Part shown: in pieces, positions 35,883-46,232 of the stretch
Position numbering within the stretch: position 1 is the stretch's first letter
Layout: every line of letters starts with the position of its first letter
The notes under the pieces: generated by a model
Database searches by the model: none
What the model was told of the DNA's origin: nothing
What the model saw: only the letters and a program-made list of their open reading frames with translations
Origin: Vibrio echinoideorum
Lineage (GTDB): Bacteria > Pseudomonadota > Gammaproteobacteria > Enterobacterales > Vibrionaceae
NCBI RefSeq assembly: GCF_024347455.1
Contig: NZ_AP025484.1
Location: forward strand, 1,240,001-1,304,000
Reading direction: 5' to 3'
DNA length: 64,000 nucleotides
Program-made: the position numbers and the translations under genes

Positions 35883-37826
35883 ATGCGCCACCTTTCTATA
35901 GCGCTCAAGATCAAGCTGGGTTATGCCATCTGCTTGCTCTTTTTCGTCATTTCAGGCTTTGTGAGTTACAAAGGTATCCAAACCTTGTCGAACGGCTTTA
36001 GCCAATACAGTGAGCTCAGCCAAAAAGCGACATTATCTAGCAACATTCAAGTGCACTTTCTTCAGATGCGTTTAGCTTCTGAACGTTACTTAGAGTCATT
36101 GGATGAACAGTACGAAACGAATTATCAATCAAGCAAACTTGCGATTGATGAACTGCTCAACAACTTAATCCAATCCACCACCAAAACCGATAGCCTAGCT
36201 AGCCTGCAATTAGTGCAAGACAGTGTGGCGGCGTTTGATGTGGCTTATGGTTCAATGAAACAGAGTGAGCTTCTCATAGACCAACTGGTCAACGTTGAGA
36301 TGGTCCAACGAGAAACCAACGCACTGAAAGCTGCTCAAAGTTTGTTGTATGAGTCTTACAATAACAATGATCCAAACGCGAGCTTATACGCGGGCATGTT
36401 GATGGAGAATTTCCTCGCAGCCAAGATCACTGTACTCAGTTATTCAAACAACAATGACCTTAAAACCTATGAAGCGGGTAAAGATATCTTTGAATACGCG
36501 CTACCAGGTATTGAAGGCGACATTGAATCTCTCAAATCATCGCCTTATCAAAGTGAGCTGATTGAAGACTTCTCAAACCAACGTGAAGCGTATGCAAAAG
36601 GCTTTGAGCAAGTTCATCAACAGATGCTTGAGAACACTCAAAGAACCGCTAGCCTTGCCTCTATTGGTGACAGCTTAGCGATTGCGGTAGCGGATGCTCA
36701 AAGTATTCTAGAGCAACAGAAGCAAGCACTCACGCCAGTACTGCAAGCCAGTGAAAAACGTTCAGTTCAAATCATCATCTTGCTAACGGGTGTCGCTTTA
36801 GTTATTGGCATGACGAGCGCCGTTTTGGTGACTCGCTCTATCACCAAAGGCATCGCACAAGTTAAACAGATCACCAATGAGCTTTCTCAGGGCAACCTGA
36901 ATGTGGAAGTGAACATTGAGAGCAAAAATGAGATTGGTGAACTGCTGACTAATATGGAGATCACCATTGAATCTCTGCGCGATATTGTTGGCCAAGTGAA
37001 CCGCTCTAGCGTGCGTATTGGTGAGATGTCGGAGTCACTCAATCAAGTGACAAACAACAGCTCGACCAATGCAACACAATTGAACAGTGAAATGATCAAC
37101 ATCTCTTCTGCCGTTGATCAATTGGCTTCAAGCACATCAGAAATTGCTGCAAGTGCTAACCACGCGTCTCAAGTTGCCAACCAAGCAACCGAGAATGTCG
37201 CGATGGGACTCAAAGAAGTAGACAAAACACTGCATGAAATTGGCAGCGCCGATGAAAGCATGCAGGTGAGCAGCCAAAAAGTGACTGACCTACACAAAGA
37301 GTCGATGAATATTGGCGCCATTCTTGAAGTAATCAAAGGCGTTTCTGAGCAAACCAACCTACTGGCATTGAACGCGGCTATCGAAGCTGCGCGCGCAGGT
37401 GAACAAGGTCGTGGGTTTGCTGTCGTAGCCGATGAAGTAAGAACGCTCGCTAAGCGTACCCAAGATTCAGCTAGCCAAATTGATGAACTCATCACATCGC
37501 TACAACGCGGCGCTAAAGATGCGTTAGAGTCGATCAAAGAGAGCCACAGCACTGTTTCAGATGCTTCGACTCAGGCACAACAAGCTTCTCAAAACTTGCA
37601 TGTGATTAACCAACACATCCAAGATCTGAATCAGGCTAACAGCCAGATCGCAGTATCTGTAGACGAGCAAGATTGTCTGACCAAGTCGTTAGGTGAAAAC
37701 GCGCAAGGTGCAAATACCATCGCACAAAGCAACCAAGAGTCGGTCAGCAGCATTTCTGGTGCCGCGAGTGACTTAACCGAGGTTGCTCATCACCTAGAGA
37801 GCCAAGTAAATCGATTTAGAACCTAG
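35883..37826 (+). CDS. Methyl-accepting chemotaxis protein
   Basis: Chemoreceptor of 647 residues. Helix 1 is at about 10-30. A long helical periplasmic sensor follows, about 260 residues long, possibly of the helical bimodular type. Helix 2 is at about 295-316, then a HAMP domain (about 317-370). The cytoplasmic signalling domain has the highly conserved hairpin tip ([20 protein letters not shown]). Phosphorelay partners CheA/CheW are elsewhere. The ligand is unknown. It stands between thiE and thiM with a perfect bidirectional terminator on the thiM side. Insertion of this gene may have split the thi operon. Confidence 0.93.
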   Translation: MRHLSIALKIKLGYAICLLFFVISGFVSYKGIQTLSNGFSQYSELSQKATLSSNIQVHFLQMRLASERYLESLDEQYETNYQSSKLAIDELLNNLIQSTTKTDSLASLQLVQDSVAAFDVAYGSMKQSELLIDQLVNVEMVQRETNALKAAQSLLYESYNNNDPNASLYAGMLMENFLAAKITVLSYSNNNDLKTYEAGKDIFEYALPGIEGDIESLKSSPYQSELIEDFSNQREAYAKGFEQVHQQMLENTQRTASLASIGDSLAIAVADAQSILEQQKQALTPVLQASEKRSVQIIILLTGVALVIGMTSAVLVTRSITKGIAQVKQITNELSQGNLNVEVNIESKNEIGELLTNMEITIESLRDIVGQVNRSSVRIGEMSESLNQVTNNSSTNATQLNSEMINISSAVDQLASSTSEIAASANHASQVANQATENVAMGLKEVDKTLHEIGSADESMQVSSQKVTDLHKESMNIGAILEVIKGVSEQTNLLALNAAIEAARAGEQGRGFAVVADEVRTLAKRTQDSASQIDELITSLQRGAKDALESIKESHSTVSDASTQAQQASQNLHVINQHIQDLNQANSQIAVSVDEQDCLTKSLGENAQGANTIAQSNQESVSSISGAASDLTEVAHHLESQVNRFRT

Positions 37827-37896
37827 CTGACTTTCTGTCTCTGTTATTTAGAGCCTCGTTTATTGAAAACATGGCGAACACGGTTTATATAATAAG

Positions 37897-37930
37897 AAAG
37901 CCCTCAACACATATGTGTTGAGGGCTTTTT
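37897..37930. terminator. Bidirectional terminator between chemoreceptor and thiM
   Basis: A 32-base perfect palindrome: AAAGCCCTCAACACAT followed by its exact complement, then a T run. It ends both the chemoreceptor and the converging thi operon. Confidence 0.92.
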
Positions 37931-37961
37931 AATAAGCTACGAATGCAGATCTAGATTGAAT

Positions 37962-38747
37962 CTACTGAACCTTCAAACGTTGAATCAGTGTCTCTTCGTC
38001 TAACTGGTACAGCTCATCAAGTAAGTTCATTTGCAAGCTACCTGGGCCGCGTGAGTTCTCAGCTGCGATTTCACCAACCACACCTAATACCGCCGCTGCC
38101 GCTAAACCACTTTCATCTCCAACAGCAGCGAAAGCGCCCGTTAATGCAGTAAGAGTACAACCCATGCCCGTCACATACGGCATCATTGGATGACCATTAT
38201 TTAACGTAACAACGCTGTCTTTGGTGGCAACGTAATCTGTCTCACCAGAAATCACCACATTCGCACCGTATTCAGCCACTAAGCATTGCGCTGCGCCTAA
38301 TGCAGCATCACTGCTATCCAGTGCATCAACGCCTTTGCTCTGTGCTTGCTCACCCGCTAACGCGATAATCTCAGACGCGTTACCACGAATGATCAACTTA
38401 TCGGCTAAGCGTGCAATTTCACGAGAAGTCTCGGTACGCAGCGTACTTGCGCCACAACCCACAGGGTCAAGAACCACCACCTTGTTGTTCGCGTTCGCTT
38501 GCTCAACAGCAAAACACATTCTTGGCGTCCAAACACTGTCGAGCGTGCCAATGTTGATCACAAGCGCGCCAGAGAAAGACATCATCTCAGCCAGTTCTTG
38601 CTGCGAGTGCGCCATGATAGGCGAAGCGCCAATCGCCAATAACGCATTGGCCGTATTGTTCATCACGACGTAGTTGGTGATGTTCACAACCAGTGGTTTT
38701 TGCTCTCGTACTGCGCGCAACGATTGGATGATTTGTTCAGTTAGCAT
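37962..38747 (-). CDS. thiM: Hydroxyethylthiazole kinase ThiM
   Basis: Salvage kinase of 261 residues that phosphorylates 4-methyl-5-hydroxyethylthiazole for thiamine. Ribokinase-fold features: [36 protein letters not shown], and the anion-hole/catalytic [13 protein letters not shown]. Last gene of the thi operon; 29 bases after tenA. Supplies the thiazole substrate to ThiE. Confidence 0.95.
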   Translation of the reverse strand: MLTEQIIQSLRAVREQKPLVVNITNYVVMNNTANALLAIGASPIMAHSQQELAEMMSFSGALVINIGTLDSVWTPRMCFAVEQANANNKVVVLDPVGCGASTLRTETSREIARLADKLIIRGNASEIIALAGEQAQSKGVDALDSSDAALGAAQCLVAEYGANVVISGETDYVATKDSVVTLNNGHPMMPYVTGMGCTLTALTGAFAAVGDESGLAAAAVLGVVGEIAAENSRGPGSLQMNLLDELYQLDEETLIQRLKVQ

Positions 38748-38776
38748 GGATAAATCCTTATTCGTAAAAGTCGCTT

Positions 38777-39457
38777 TTAAGCCGAGGTTGAGTCATTAAG
38801 TGCATTCAGCCCTTGCTGCCAAAAAGCCACTTCCATACGCGTTGCCGTTTTGAAGATATGAACGATGTTCTGACCGCGCTCGCTGTTGATATCAATTTCA
38901 GCAAGCAGCTGATTGAAGTATTCTGCGCCCGTTGCCACGCCAGATTGGAATTCTTCGCCGCCATACAGTTGCAGCCAGCTTGCATATGGGTTGCCTTCTA
39001 ATACGGTATCGCTACTTTCTAGAAGTGCTTTACCAATCACAGCGTAACCAATTGAACACGGAGCCAGTGCCGCATAAAGATCGACAAGATCACCCGTCAT
39101 ACCCGCATCTAGAACGTAGCGCGTGTAAGCAACTGTACCGAAATCTTCCGGTTCGTTTTCTAGGTCAGATTCGGTTAAACCCCACTGACCACAGTAAGTC
39201 ACGTGGTGAGAGATTTCAGAATCTAGCAGAGCATGAACACTTGGCAGTGCACGACGCATATCAGCCAGTGTTTTTGCCTTGTAAATCGCCAACGCATAAG
39301 CGCGGGCATACTGCTTCAAGAACAGAAAATCTTGTTTCAGATAATGCAGAAAACAGGGTTGAGCTAGCGTGCCGTTTGCCAGCGTTTTAACAAAATCATG
39401 CTCGGTGTAGTCTTGCCAATCTTGCTGACAGGCTTGGATTAAGTCTTGGTATTTCAT
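38777..39457 (-). CDS. tenA: Thiaminase II / aminopyrimidine aminohydrolase TenA
   Basis: All-helical enzyme of 226 residues that hydrolyses aminomethyl-HMP from degraded thiamine to HMP. The nucleophilic Cys134 lies in [13 protein letters not shown], matching Cys135 of B. subtilis TenA. Conserved [12 protein letters not shown] and SEISHH segments are present. Nine bases separate it from the binding-protein gene. Together with the ABC transporter it fits salvage of formylamino-pyrimidine or related thiamine breakdown products. Confidence 0.93.
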   Translation of the reverse strand: MKYQDLIQACQQDWQDYTEHDFVKTLANGTLAQPCFLHYLKQDFLFLKQYARAYALAIYKAKTLADMRRALPSVHALLDSEISHHVTYCGQWGLTESDLENEPEDFGTVAYTRYVLDAGMTGDLVDLYAALAPCSIGYAVIGKALLESSDTVLEGNPYASWLQLYGGEEFQSGVATGAEYFNQLLAEIDINSERGQNIVHIFKTATRMEVAFWQQGLNALNDSTSA

Positions 39458-39465
39458 GAGATTCC

Positions 39466-40422
39466 TTAGTCAAAAGTCGGTACGTAATCAGCGGCTTTTG
39501 GTAATGATTTGATAATGCCTTTGTCGAACATGAACTGTGCGTAATCGTCGTAACGTTTTAGATCAACCGCTGAAGGGCGAAGTGCAAAACGAGTCAGTGT
39601 GTCGTTCCATGCGCGTTGATTAAGCTCGTTGTTCAACGTATCTGGTGAATACGCAACAAACTCGCTCCATGACTCTTGTGGGTGGTTCACGATGTAAGTT
39701 GTTGCTTGCTCCAATGCTTTGTTGAACGCTTTGATCGCTTCATCATCGTGCTGCTTTGCGTTCGCAACAAAGATAAGCTCATCGTAAGCTGGCACACCGT
39801 GCTCTTCTGGGAAGAATGCTTTTGCTTTAAAACCTTCAAGGGCTAGCTGGTTAGTTTCGAAGTTACGTAGGCCACCCCAGATTGCATCTACCTTGCCCGA
39901 TGCCAATGAAGATGAAAGTGCCCAACCGACATTGATGGTTTGCACGTCTGTAAATGCAACATTTTCTTGAGCTAGCATGGTACCGATAGTCGCTTCTTCG
40001 TTACCCGCAATCGCGATGCCGATCTTTTTGCCTTTCAGATCCGCTAATGAATCGTTCTTGCCGTTATCCAGTACCATTAGTGTGTTCAGTGGCGTCGCGA
40101 TAAGGGTTGATGCACGAACTAAAGGAAGACCCGCTGCCACATCCATGGTTAAACTTGGTTGGTAAGTTACCGCTAAATCAACCTTACCTGCTGCGACAAG
40201 TTTCGCTGGCGTGCTTGGGTCTGCTGGTTCTTGGATTTCAACCTCTAAGCCTTGGTCAGCAAAGTAACCACGCTCTTGAGCAATCACAATCGGGCCGTGG
40301 TTCGGGTTTACAAACCAATCCAACATCAATGTCAGTTTCTTTTGTTCAGAGTCCGCTAGAGCATGACCTGAAACTAACGAAGCAAGCAGTGCCACTGCAC
40401 CTACCAATTTGGTATTTTTCAT
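39466..40422 (-). CDS. Thiamine-precursor ABC transporter binding protein (ThiY-like)
   Basis: Periplasmic substrate-binding protein of 318 residues, NMT1/THI5-like fold. The signal peptide ends at SGHALA. The family segment KLTLMLDWFVNPNHGPIVIAQERGYF is clear, and DLAVTYQPSLTMDVAAG and GKKIGIAIAGNEEATIG follow. Binds HMP or a formylamino derivative. GGAAAGG precedes the ATG. It lies 120 bases after the permease, a gap that contains a small hairpin (about 40462-40482) that may raise binding-protein mRNA levels. Confidence 0.87.
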   Translation of the reverse strand: MKNTKLVGAVALLASLVSGHALADSEQKKLTLMLDWFVNPNHGPIVIAQERGYFADQGLEVEIQEPADPSTPAKLVAAGKVDLAVTYQPSLTMDVAAGLPLVRASTLIATPLNTLMVLDNGKNDSLADLKGKKIGIAIAGNEEATIGTMLAQENVAFTDVQTINVGWALSSSLASGKVDAIWGGLRNFETNQLALEGFKAKAFFPEEHGVPAYDELIFVANAKQHDDEAIKAFNKALEQATTYIVNHPQESWSEFVAYSPDTLNNELNQRAWNDTLTRFALRPSAVDLKRYDDYAQFMFDKGIIKSLPKAADYVPTFD

Positions 40423-40542
40423 AGTTAACCTTTCCTTTTGAATATTATTATTGTGTTTATAGAGCTCATTTTTAACGAGCTATTGTTGAGATAAATAGCG
40501 TTGAGCGAAGCCTTATTAAACAAAGTGTTATTGAGCAAGCCA

Positions 40543-41358
40543 TTACTGGTTCTCCCAAGGGATAGCTTTTTTGAGTAACTTGTCTGTGATGAAGTAGAGC
40601 GATATAGACAGCACCGCCAAGATAAACAAGGCTGCAAACATCTCATCAATGATCATTCGCGCGTTGGCCTGTAGCATTAGATAACCCAGCCCTTCACTCG
40701 AACCCACCCACTCCCCGACGACCGCGCCAATTGGGGCAATAACCACCGCCACACGAATGCCAGACGCCAGTGTTGGCAGCGCAGCAGGTAGTTGGATATA
40801 ACGCAGCAATTGCCATTTCGATGCGCCCATCGTTTTGGCAAGATCGAGATAGCCTGTCGGTGTATTTCGCAGACCGTCGTAGCAACAAGTGGTTACAGGG
40901 AAGAAGATAATGATCGCTGCCATCACCACCTTTGACGCGATGCCATAGCCAAGCCACAACATCAATACTGGAGCAATCGCAAACACAGGAATCGCTTGGC
41001 TAGCGATTAAGATAGGTAACAGCCAGCGTTTTAGTGGTTCGAACATCAACATCTGCAGGGCGAAAAATAGCCCCATCGACAAACCGAGTAGCAAGCCAAG
41101 TAAGATCTCTTGCGCAGTCACCCATGTATGTTTGAGTAACACATCGTAACGTTCGATTAGCTTAATAAAGACTTCTGCAGGCTCTGGCAGAATGAAGCTC
41201 GGCATCTCGAAGACAACCACAACTAGCTGCCATAAACCGAGAATCACGGCGCTGCTGATAAGCAAACGCATAACGGGATTCATCTGACGAGGGCGCTTAG
41301 TCGTGATCTGAGTGTTAGTTGAACGAGCCACAGCTTCGCTCCGCGTTAGATCATTCAT
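40543..41358 (-). CDS. Thiamine-precursor ABC permease (ThiX-like)
   Basis: Inner-membrane permease of about 271 residues with six helices and the ABC-permease EAA-like loop (LAKTMGASKWQLLRYIQLPAALPTLASGIRVA). The start is placed at the ATG with GGAG seven bases upstream; a GTG two codons earlier is less well placed. It overlaps the ATPase gene by 8 bases, so translation is coupled. Works with the ATPase and binding protein of the operon. Confidence 0.85.
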   Translation of the reverse strand: MNDLTRSEAVARSTNTQITTKRPRQMNPVMRLLISSAVILGLWQLVVVVFEMPSFILPEPAEVFIKLIERYDVLLKHTWVTAQEILLGLLLGLSMGLFFALQMLMFEPLKRWLLPILIASQAIPVFAIAPVLMLWLGYGIASKVVMAAIIIFFPVTTCCYDGLRNTPTGYLDLAKTMGASKWQLLRYIQLPAALPTLASGIRVAVVIAPIGAVVGEWVGSSEGLGYLMLQANARMIIDEMFAALFILAVLSISLYFITDKLLKKAIPWENQ

Positions 41359-42109
41359 AGTCACGCTCCAACTGATCTAAGATGGCTTGTTGTAACTCAG
41401 CACATTCACCATCTAACACTCGTGGTGTCGCTGTGTTAGGCACAGACAATGACTGAGCATTCGCAGGTGTGCCTTGCAACACATACAAATTGTCCGCCAA
41501 ACGCACCGCTTCTTGTGGATCATGAGTGATCAACACAACGGTTTTATCTCTTAACAGTCCACACGCTAAGCTTTGTAACTTATGCCTTGTTACTGCGTCC
41601 AGCGCAGAGAAAGGCTCATCCATCAGCACAACAGGTTTGTCTTGCATCAAGGTGCGAGCCAAAGCAACACGCTGGCGCATGCCTCCAGACAACTGATCCG
41701 GCATCGCATTCGCATAATCAGCCAAACCAACCGCAGCTAACAACTCTAGTGCTTGATTGGTTTGCAGTGCTTTATCAGAAGCTGGATTTTGAAAACGATG
41801 ACTCAGGCAAACATTGTCGATGACCGATAGCCATGGCAGTAACAAATCTTGCTGCGCCATGTAAGCGATGCGATCGGTTAAAGGCAATTCATCGGACGTT
41901 GCCAATGTGCCCTGCCACTCCACCTTGTCGTCCAGCAAGCCCGCCAGATAACGCAATACCGTGGTTTTTCCGCAGCCACTTCGACCCAACAATACCGTCC
42001 ACTTACCTGCGTTTAAGCTAAGCGACAACCCAGATAAGGTCGCGTGCTCACTGTCGTTATAACGTAAGGAGGCATTGCTGAGCTGAACACCAACCGTATT
42101 AACGGACAT
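41351..42109 (-). CDS. Thiamine-precursor ABC ATPase (ThiZ-like)
   Basis: ATP-binding subunit of 252 residues. Walker A is LLGRSGCGKTT, the signature LSGGMRQRVALARTL, Walker B VVLMDEPFSALD, and the H-loop VVLITHDPQEA. Belongs to the nitrate/sulfonate/taurine-type ATPase class, which also serves thiamine-precursor importers. The start overlaps the thiD stop by 11 bases. Confidence 0.87.
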   Translation of the reverse strand: MSVNTVGVQLSNASLRYNDSEHATLSGLSLSLNAGKWTVLLGRSGCGKTTVLRYLAGLLDDKVEWQGTLATSDELPLTDRIAYMAQQDLLLPWLSVIDNVCLSHRFQNPASDKALQTNQALELLAAVGLADYANAMPDQLSGGMRQRVALARTLMQDKPVVLMDEPFSALDAVTRHKLQSLACGLLRDKTVVLITHDPQEAVRLADNLYVLQGTPANAQSLSVPNTATPRVLDGECAELQQAILDQLERDYE

Positions 42110-42992
42110 TGCCGTGTCCAGCGAAGAAGTGATTTACAGGCCCATGGCCTTGGCCGACTTGCAGCTCATCAGCATGAGCAATCGCGCGCGAAATGTATTG
42201 TTTGCCTAGGTCAACAGCTTCTGCCAGCGTGTTGCCTTGAGCCAAAAAAGAAGCGATAGCCGAAGAGAGCGTACAACCCGTACCGTGGGTATTTTTAGTA
42301 GGAAAACGCTTCGCACTAATCAAAGCAGAGGTGGTTGGCAGAATCAGTAAGTCGTTACTGTTCTCATCTTTCTCTAAATGGCCGCCTTTGAGAAGTACCG
42401 CTTTCGCGCCCAGTGCGCGCAAGTCTTCAATCATGCCCTGCATGTCAGCTTCGCTTTCAGGTACCGGCTTGCCTGTTAACGCTGCGCCTTCAGGCAAATT
42501 AGGAGTAATGATGTCTGCCAGCGGAATCAGTTCTTGCTTCAGCGTCGTGATAGCTGAGTTTTCTAGAAGAAGATCGCCACTTGTCGCAACCATTACAGGG
42601 TCAATCACAAGATGCTTAGGTTGATACTGCTTAATTTTGTCTGCAACGACTTTGATGATTTGCGAATCGGCCAACATGCCGACTTTTACGGCCACGATAT
42701 TCAGGTCAGTGAAAACCGCATCTAACTGGCTAGCGACATGATCAAGTGGGATTGGAAAAATGGCGGAAACGCCTTGAGTGTTCTGGGAAGTGATAGCGGT
42801 AATTACCGAACAAGCGAAACTACCTGTAGCAGACATGGCTTTAATATCAGCTTGGATACCTGCACCGCCGCCGCTGTCTGAACCTGCGATCGTCAATACA
42901 ATCGGAGTGTTCGTTCGAATCGAACCATCAGCAGAGTGCTGTGAAACTGAGGCTTTTGGCGTTAAATCTTTTGAAATAGAACTGTGTGTCAT
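42099..42992 (-). CDS. thiD: HMP/HMP-phosphate kinase ThiD
   Basis: Ribokinase-fold enzyme of 297 residues that phosphorylates HMP twice. Motifs: TIAGSDSGGGAGIQADIKAMSATG, VVIDPVM-type sequence (LVIDPVMVATSGDLL), and catalytic NTHGTGCTLSSAIASFLAQG. The N-terminal 25 residues (TPKASVSQHSADGSIRTNTP) are a non-conserved extension. First gene of the operon, immediately behind the TPP riboswitch, so its expression falls when thiamine pyrophosphate is abundant. GGAG precedes the ATG. Confidence 0.94.
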   Translation of the reverse strand: MTHSSISKDLTPKASVSQHSADGSIRTNTPIVLTIAGSDSGGGAGIQADIKAMSATGSFACSVITAITSQNTQGVSAIFPIPLDHVASQLDAVFTDLNIVAVKVGMLADSQIIKVVADKIKQYQPKHLVIDPVMVATSGDLLLENSAITTLKQELIPLADIITPNLPEGAALTGKPVPESEADMQGMIEDLRALGAKAVLLKGGHLEKDENSNDLLILPTTSALISAKRFPTKNTHGTGCTLSSAIASFLAQGNTLAEAVDLGKQYISRAIAHADELQVGQGHGPVNHFFAGHGNVR

Positions 42993-43104
42993 TGTCGCTC
43001 CTACTATCTTACAAGACGCAGGAGAACGAACACTGATCGAAGGAGAAGTCGCATTAGGCTCATGAAAGTTTTCATGGGTGCAGACGTAGATCGAGTGCTT
43101 ATAG

Positions 43105-43189
43105 TTCCCTACGCCAGTGTTAACTGAATCAGGTTCAACGGGTCTCGATTAACGATCTCAGCACACACCAAATAAGGTATATGCCCCCC
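43105..43189 (-). promoter_or_regulatory. TPP riboswitch (thi box)
   Basis: On the minus strand the conserved core is present: GTGCTGAGATCG, then ACCCGTTGAACCTGATTCAG and GGCGTAGGGAA, flanked by a GGGGGGCATA start. It lies 113 bases before thiD. TPP binding is expected to block translation or cause termination for the whole operon. Confidence 0.93.
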
Positions 43190-43298
43190 GACTATTGATA
43201 GCGATAGTAACAGCACTCTCACAACTGAGATACTGATTTTATTCAATTATAAGAATTACGCATGAATAAACTTCAATTAGGCGCTACAAAACAAATAC

Positions 43299-44216
43299 TT
43301 ATAGCGTTCCTTTAGATGGCTTCGACTGTATCAACAAGCACAGCACAATCAGAAACATACCTAGCCAACCTATAAAAGGAATCAGCTCACCGACAACACA
43401 GACGGCAAGCACCGCTGCAACTACTGGTTCAAACAGGGTCAGCAGATTGGCACTACTAGCGGTGACATGGCGTAAACCAAAACTGAACGCGATATAGCCC
43501 AAGCATTGTGGAATTAACGTCAGATAACTGATGACTAATACGTTAATCTGCGAGGAAAACAGGTTCTCACCAGTAAACCAGAGCGTTGGCAGCAACAGCA
43601 TCGCACCCAGGCCAAAAATACTACCCATCGCTGCTTGAGACTCAATGTTCTTGTCTATCAGTGCTTTTGTCGCCCAAAAATAAATGGCATAACACAACCC
43701 AGCGAGTAGACCTAAAGCAATACCCAACAGCTTGAGATCATCAGCGGATTCATTCGCCGCTGAAGATTCTGAAAACACCAACAGCCCAATGCCTACCACA
43801 CCAATCGCAAAGCTAATGAGCCAACGCTTGTTGATATTATTCTTTTTGCTAATAAGACACTCTAACAGAGCAGAAAAGAAAGGTGCGGTAGCAATCGAAA
43901 CCACTGTACCAATCGCCACGCCAGATAATTTCATTGAAGAATAGAAAGCTAAAGGATAGATCGCCAAAGCCAAAGCGCTCACGGTCAACAGCTTCTTGTT
44001 CTGCAAAAGCTTGTCGAAAGCGAATAGGATTTTTCGATACGCCAAGCCCGCTTGCATTAGACCACCGACGCCCATAGAAAAAGCACCAATTGCCAAGGGG
44101 CTTAGATCAGGTGCAAAGCTTGCGGCGGTGCCTGTCGTGCCCCATAAAATAGAAGCAAACAAGATGGCTAAAGTGCCCGTTTGGAATTCGTTAACGCGAT
44201 TGATGGCAAGATTCAT
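43299..44216 (-). CDS. EamA/DMT family transporter
   Basis: Inner-membrane exporter of 305 residues with ten helices in two EamA repeats (about 15-145 and 165-295). Substrate unknown; family members export amino acids and metabolites. It is 85 bases downstream of the AraC gene on the same strand, so the two may be co-transcribed and the regulator may control the pair. Confidence 0.85.
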   Translation of the reverse strand: MNLAINRVNEFQTGTLAILFASILWGTTGTAASFAPDLSPLAIGAFSMGVGGLMQAGLAYRKILFAFDKLLQNKKLLTVSALALAIYPLAFYSSMKLSGVAIGTVVSIATAPFFSALLECLISKKNNINKRWLISFAIGVVGIGLLVFSESSAANESADDLKLLGIALGLLAGLCYAIYFWATKALIDKNIESQAAMGSIFGLGAMLLLPTLWFTGENLFSSQINVLVISYLTLIPQCLGYIAFSFGLRHVTASSANLLTLFEPVVAAVLAVCVVGELIPFIGWLGMFLIVLCLLIQSKPSKGTL

Positions 44217-44301
44217 TTCTATTACCCAATTTTCAGTTCTGAAATAGATAATAGTTAATGTTGATAAACATTAGTTTGCCGAAAGGACGCTATTGTTGTT
44301 T

Positions 44302-45030
44302 CTAAAGACTGTCTTTCATTGAGCCTAAAAACGCCCTTGGAGACATCCCAAAGTGCTGAGAGAAGCGGCGACTGAAAGCAGAAACATCACTATATCCCAC
44401 ATTTTCGGCTATCAACTGAACCGGTAAATCGGTGTGGGTTAGCAAGGCTTGGGCTTTCTCCATGCGATATCGAGTGATGTATTTAAGCGCACTGATACCC
44501 AAGCACTCTTTGAAGCGTTTTTTGAATTGAGTAGGGCTCAAACAGGCCGTTTCTGCAAGCTGTGAAATGGATAACGGTTGCGTGTAGTTATCCGCGATCA
44601 GCCTTTGTACCGCACGGATTCTTGGGTCGATGCTCTTGCTCACTTGTTGTTGCTCTAACAGCAGTGAAAACACATCCAAGATTGATGACTCAATACCGCT
44701 ATCGACCTGATATTCCAATTGCTTCTCTACAAACAACAGGAAGCTCATTAAAGGGGGTGTTATCGTGAAAACCGAGAGCTCATGCTCTAACAAATGCTGC
44801 GGTAACCCCACCATATCCGCGACAATAAACCGCGCGGCTTCATCCGCCTTAAACGCATGCGCTGTGGTTACTGGAATCACCACACATTCACCGACAGCGA
44901 CCTTACCAACATACCCCACCATTTCAATGCTAATACTCCCTTGGATGGGCAGCACCAGTTGATGATAACCATCATGGGCATGAGTATTAAATTGCTTGGT
45001 GTAAGATCGAATGCTTAAGCTAGATTTCAT
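44302..45030 (-). CDS. AraC family regulator with cupin sensor domain
   Basis: Regulator of 242 residues. The N-terminal cupin-like barrel has THAHDGYHQLVLPIQGSISIEM and ECVVIPVTTAHAF. The C-terminal tandem HTH is PLSISQLAETACLSPTQFKKRFKECLG and LPVQLIAENVGYSDVSAFSRRFSQHFG. The start is placed at the ATG; TTG two codons earlier is a weak alternative. It is the likely regulator of the EamA exporter next to it. Confidence 0.88.
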   Translation of the reverse strand: MKSSLSIRSYTKQFNTHAHDGYHQLVLPIQGSISIEMVGYVGKVAVGECVVIPVTTAHAFKADEAARFIVADMVGLPQHLLEHELSVFTITPPLMSFLLFVEKQLEYQVDSGIESSILDVFSLLLEQQQVSKSIDPRIRAVQRLIADNYTQPLSISQLAETACLSPTQFKKRFKECLGISALKYITRYRMEKAQALLTHTDLPVQLIAENVGYSDVSAFSRRFSQHFGMSPRAFLGSMKDSL

Positions 45031-45149
45031 GAGCAACGCCGGAGTACATTTCGCTAGGTTAAAGTAAGAGAGACAACGTTACATTATCACTACCCTATAG
45101 TCACACTCAATGCTCATCAAATTCATCTAGCTAGGTGACATGATCAAAA

Positions 45150-45172
45150 ACGGCCTCCAAATAAGAGGCCGT
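45150..45172 (-). terminator. Terminator after the DUF4382 gene
   Basis: On the minus strand an 8-bp stem (ACGGCCTC / GAGGCCGT) with a 7-base loop is followed by TTTTTG. Confidence 0.8.
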
Positions 45173-45203
45173 ATTTATTCGAATGCTAAATCACGTCAAA
45201 AAT

Positions 45204-46232
45204 TTAGAACGATACTTGGCTATCCTGACCAACCACTACCTGAACACTATTTTGAATATCATAGATCTCAAAACCATCAGCAACCGGATCAGCATTGTCT
45301 TCATCACTGTCATGCTGCGCAGTACAGGTATAACCTAATGAATAAGTACCTGGATCAATAAAGCCCAGTGAGAATTCAAAATTAGTTTGGTCTTCACCAA
45401 GCACAACGGAAGCTGAAGTGACTGGTTTTACTTCCTCACTACCGCCAATCGGAGTCATGTCATCTTTGTCGATGTTGCCTTCATACAAGTAGACCGCCTG
45501 AACAAAGGTATTATCGGTTGTGAGCCTACAAGCATCAAAGGTTTGCTTCGCAACAGTACCTTCAATATTTCCTGTCTCAACCGTATTGATAAGGCTTACA
45601 GACGTTCTTTGAATAGTGTAATCAGGATATGTTGAACTGTTCTTTAGGCCTCGTCGAAGATCGAACTCGACAACAAAATCGTTACTCTGTTGGTTCACAT
45701 TAAATGAATCATTAAAGTAAAGCACGCCAGCGTTATCTTCTTTACCCACACCTTGCGGGCACGCGCCATTACCTTTCACCGTTAACTCACGAGTCGTATC
45801 ATCGTTTTCTATCACGTAAGATTGATGTGTTGGGTGATCGCCATCATTCGCAAATACACACAGCTTGTAGTTACCTACCGGAACGACCTCATTTTCAATC
45901 AAAGGAAGTGCATCGCTGCCTTGGTAATCCAATAAATTAACACTTAATGGAATAGGTTCTTCACCGTCTGGCAACGGATCGCCATTTTCATCAACGTAGT
46001 CGCCGTTTTCATCCGTTTTATACACGTCGTAAACTAATGGTGTGCCTCCCTGATCTGGAAGTAAAGCGACCTTACTGAATGTCACAGTGACGTCTTTAAC
46101 ATCATCAATGGGCGCATCACTCACGCTCAAGGTAATGGGTGTCGTGCTGCTTGATGAACCTGAATCACCGCCACAACCAACAAGCCCTGCCAACACAAGG
46201 CTCGCTAAAGCGGTTTCCTTTAAATATTTCAT
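45204..46232 (-). CDS. DUF4382 lipoprotein
   Basis: Predicted lipoprotein of 342 residues. The signal ends in the lipobox LVGCGG, followed by a serine-rich tether (SGSSSS). The DUF4382 domain begins at about 30 (ITLSVSDAPIDDVKDVTVTFSKVALLP), a beta-rich domain thought to act at the cell surface. Its role is unknown. Single gene with its own terminator. Confidence 0.83.
   Translation of the reverse strand: MKYLKETALASLVLAGLVGCGGDSGSSSSTTPITLSVSDAPIDDVKDVTVTFSKVALLPDQGGTPLVYDVYKTDENGDYVDENGDPLPDGEEPIPLSVNLLDYQGSDALPLIENEVVPVGNYKLCVFANDGDHPTHQSYVIENDDTTRELTVKGNGACPQGVGKEDNAGVLYFNDSFNVNQQSNDFVVEFDLRRGLKNSSTYPDYTIQRTSVSLINTVETGNIEGTVAKQTFDACRLTTDNTFVQAVYLYEGNIDKDDMTPIGGSEEVKPVTSASVVLGEDQTNFEFSLGFIDPGTYSLGYTCTAQHDSDEDNADPVADGFEIYDIQNSVQVVVGQDSQVSF

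Noticed and set aside
38932..39390. Rightward 152-codon frame across tenA
   Set aside because: tenA is intact with its catalytic cysteine; the other frame has no recognisable domain.
42778..43065. Rightward frame of 95 codons over the thiD start
   Set aside because: It is antisense to conserved thiD sequence and to the leader; no ribosome site.
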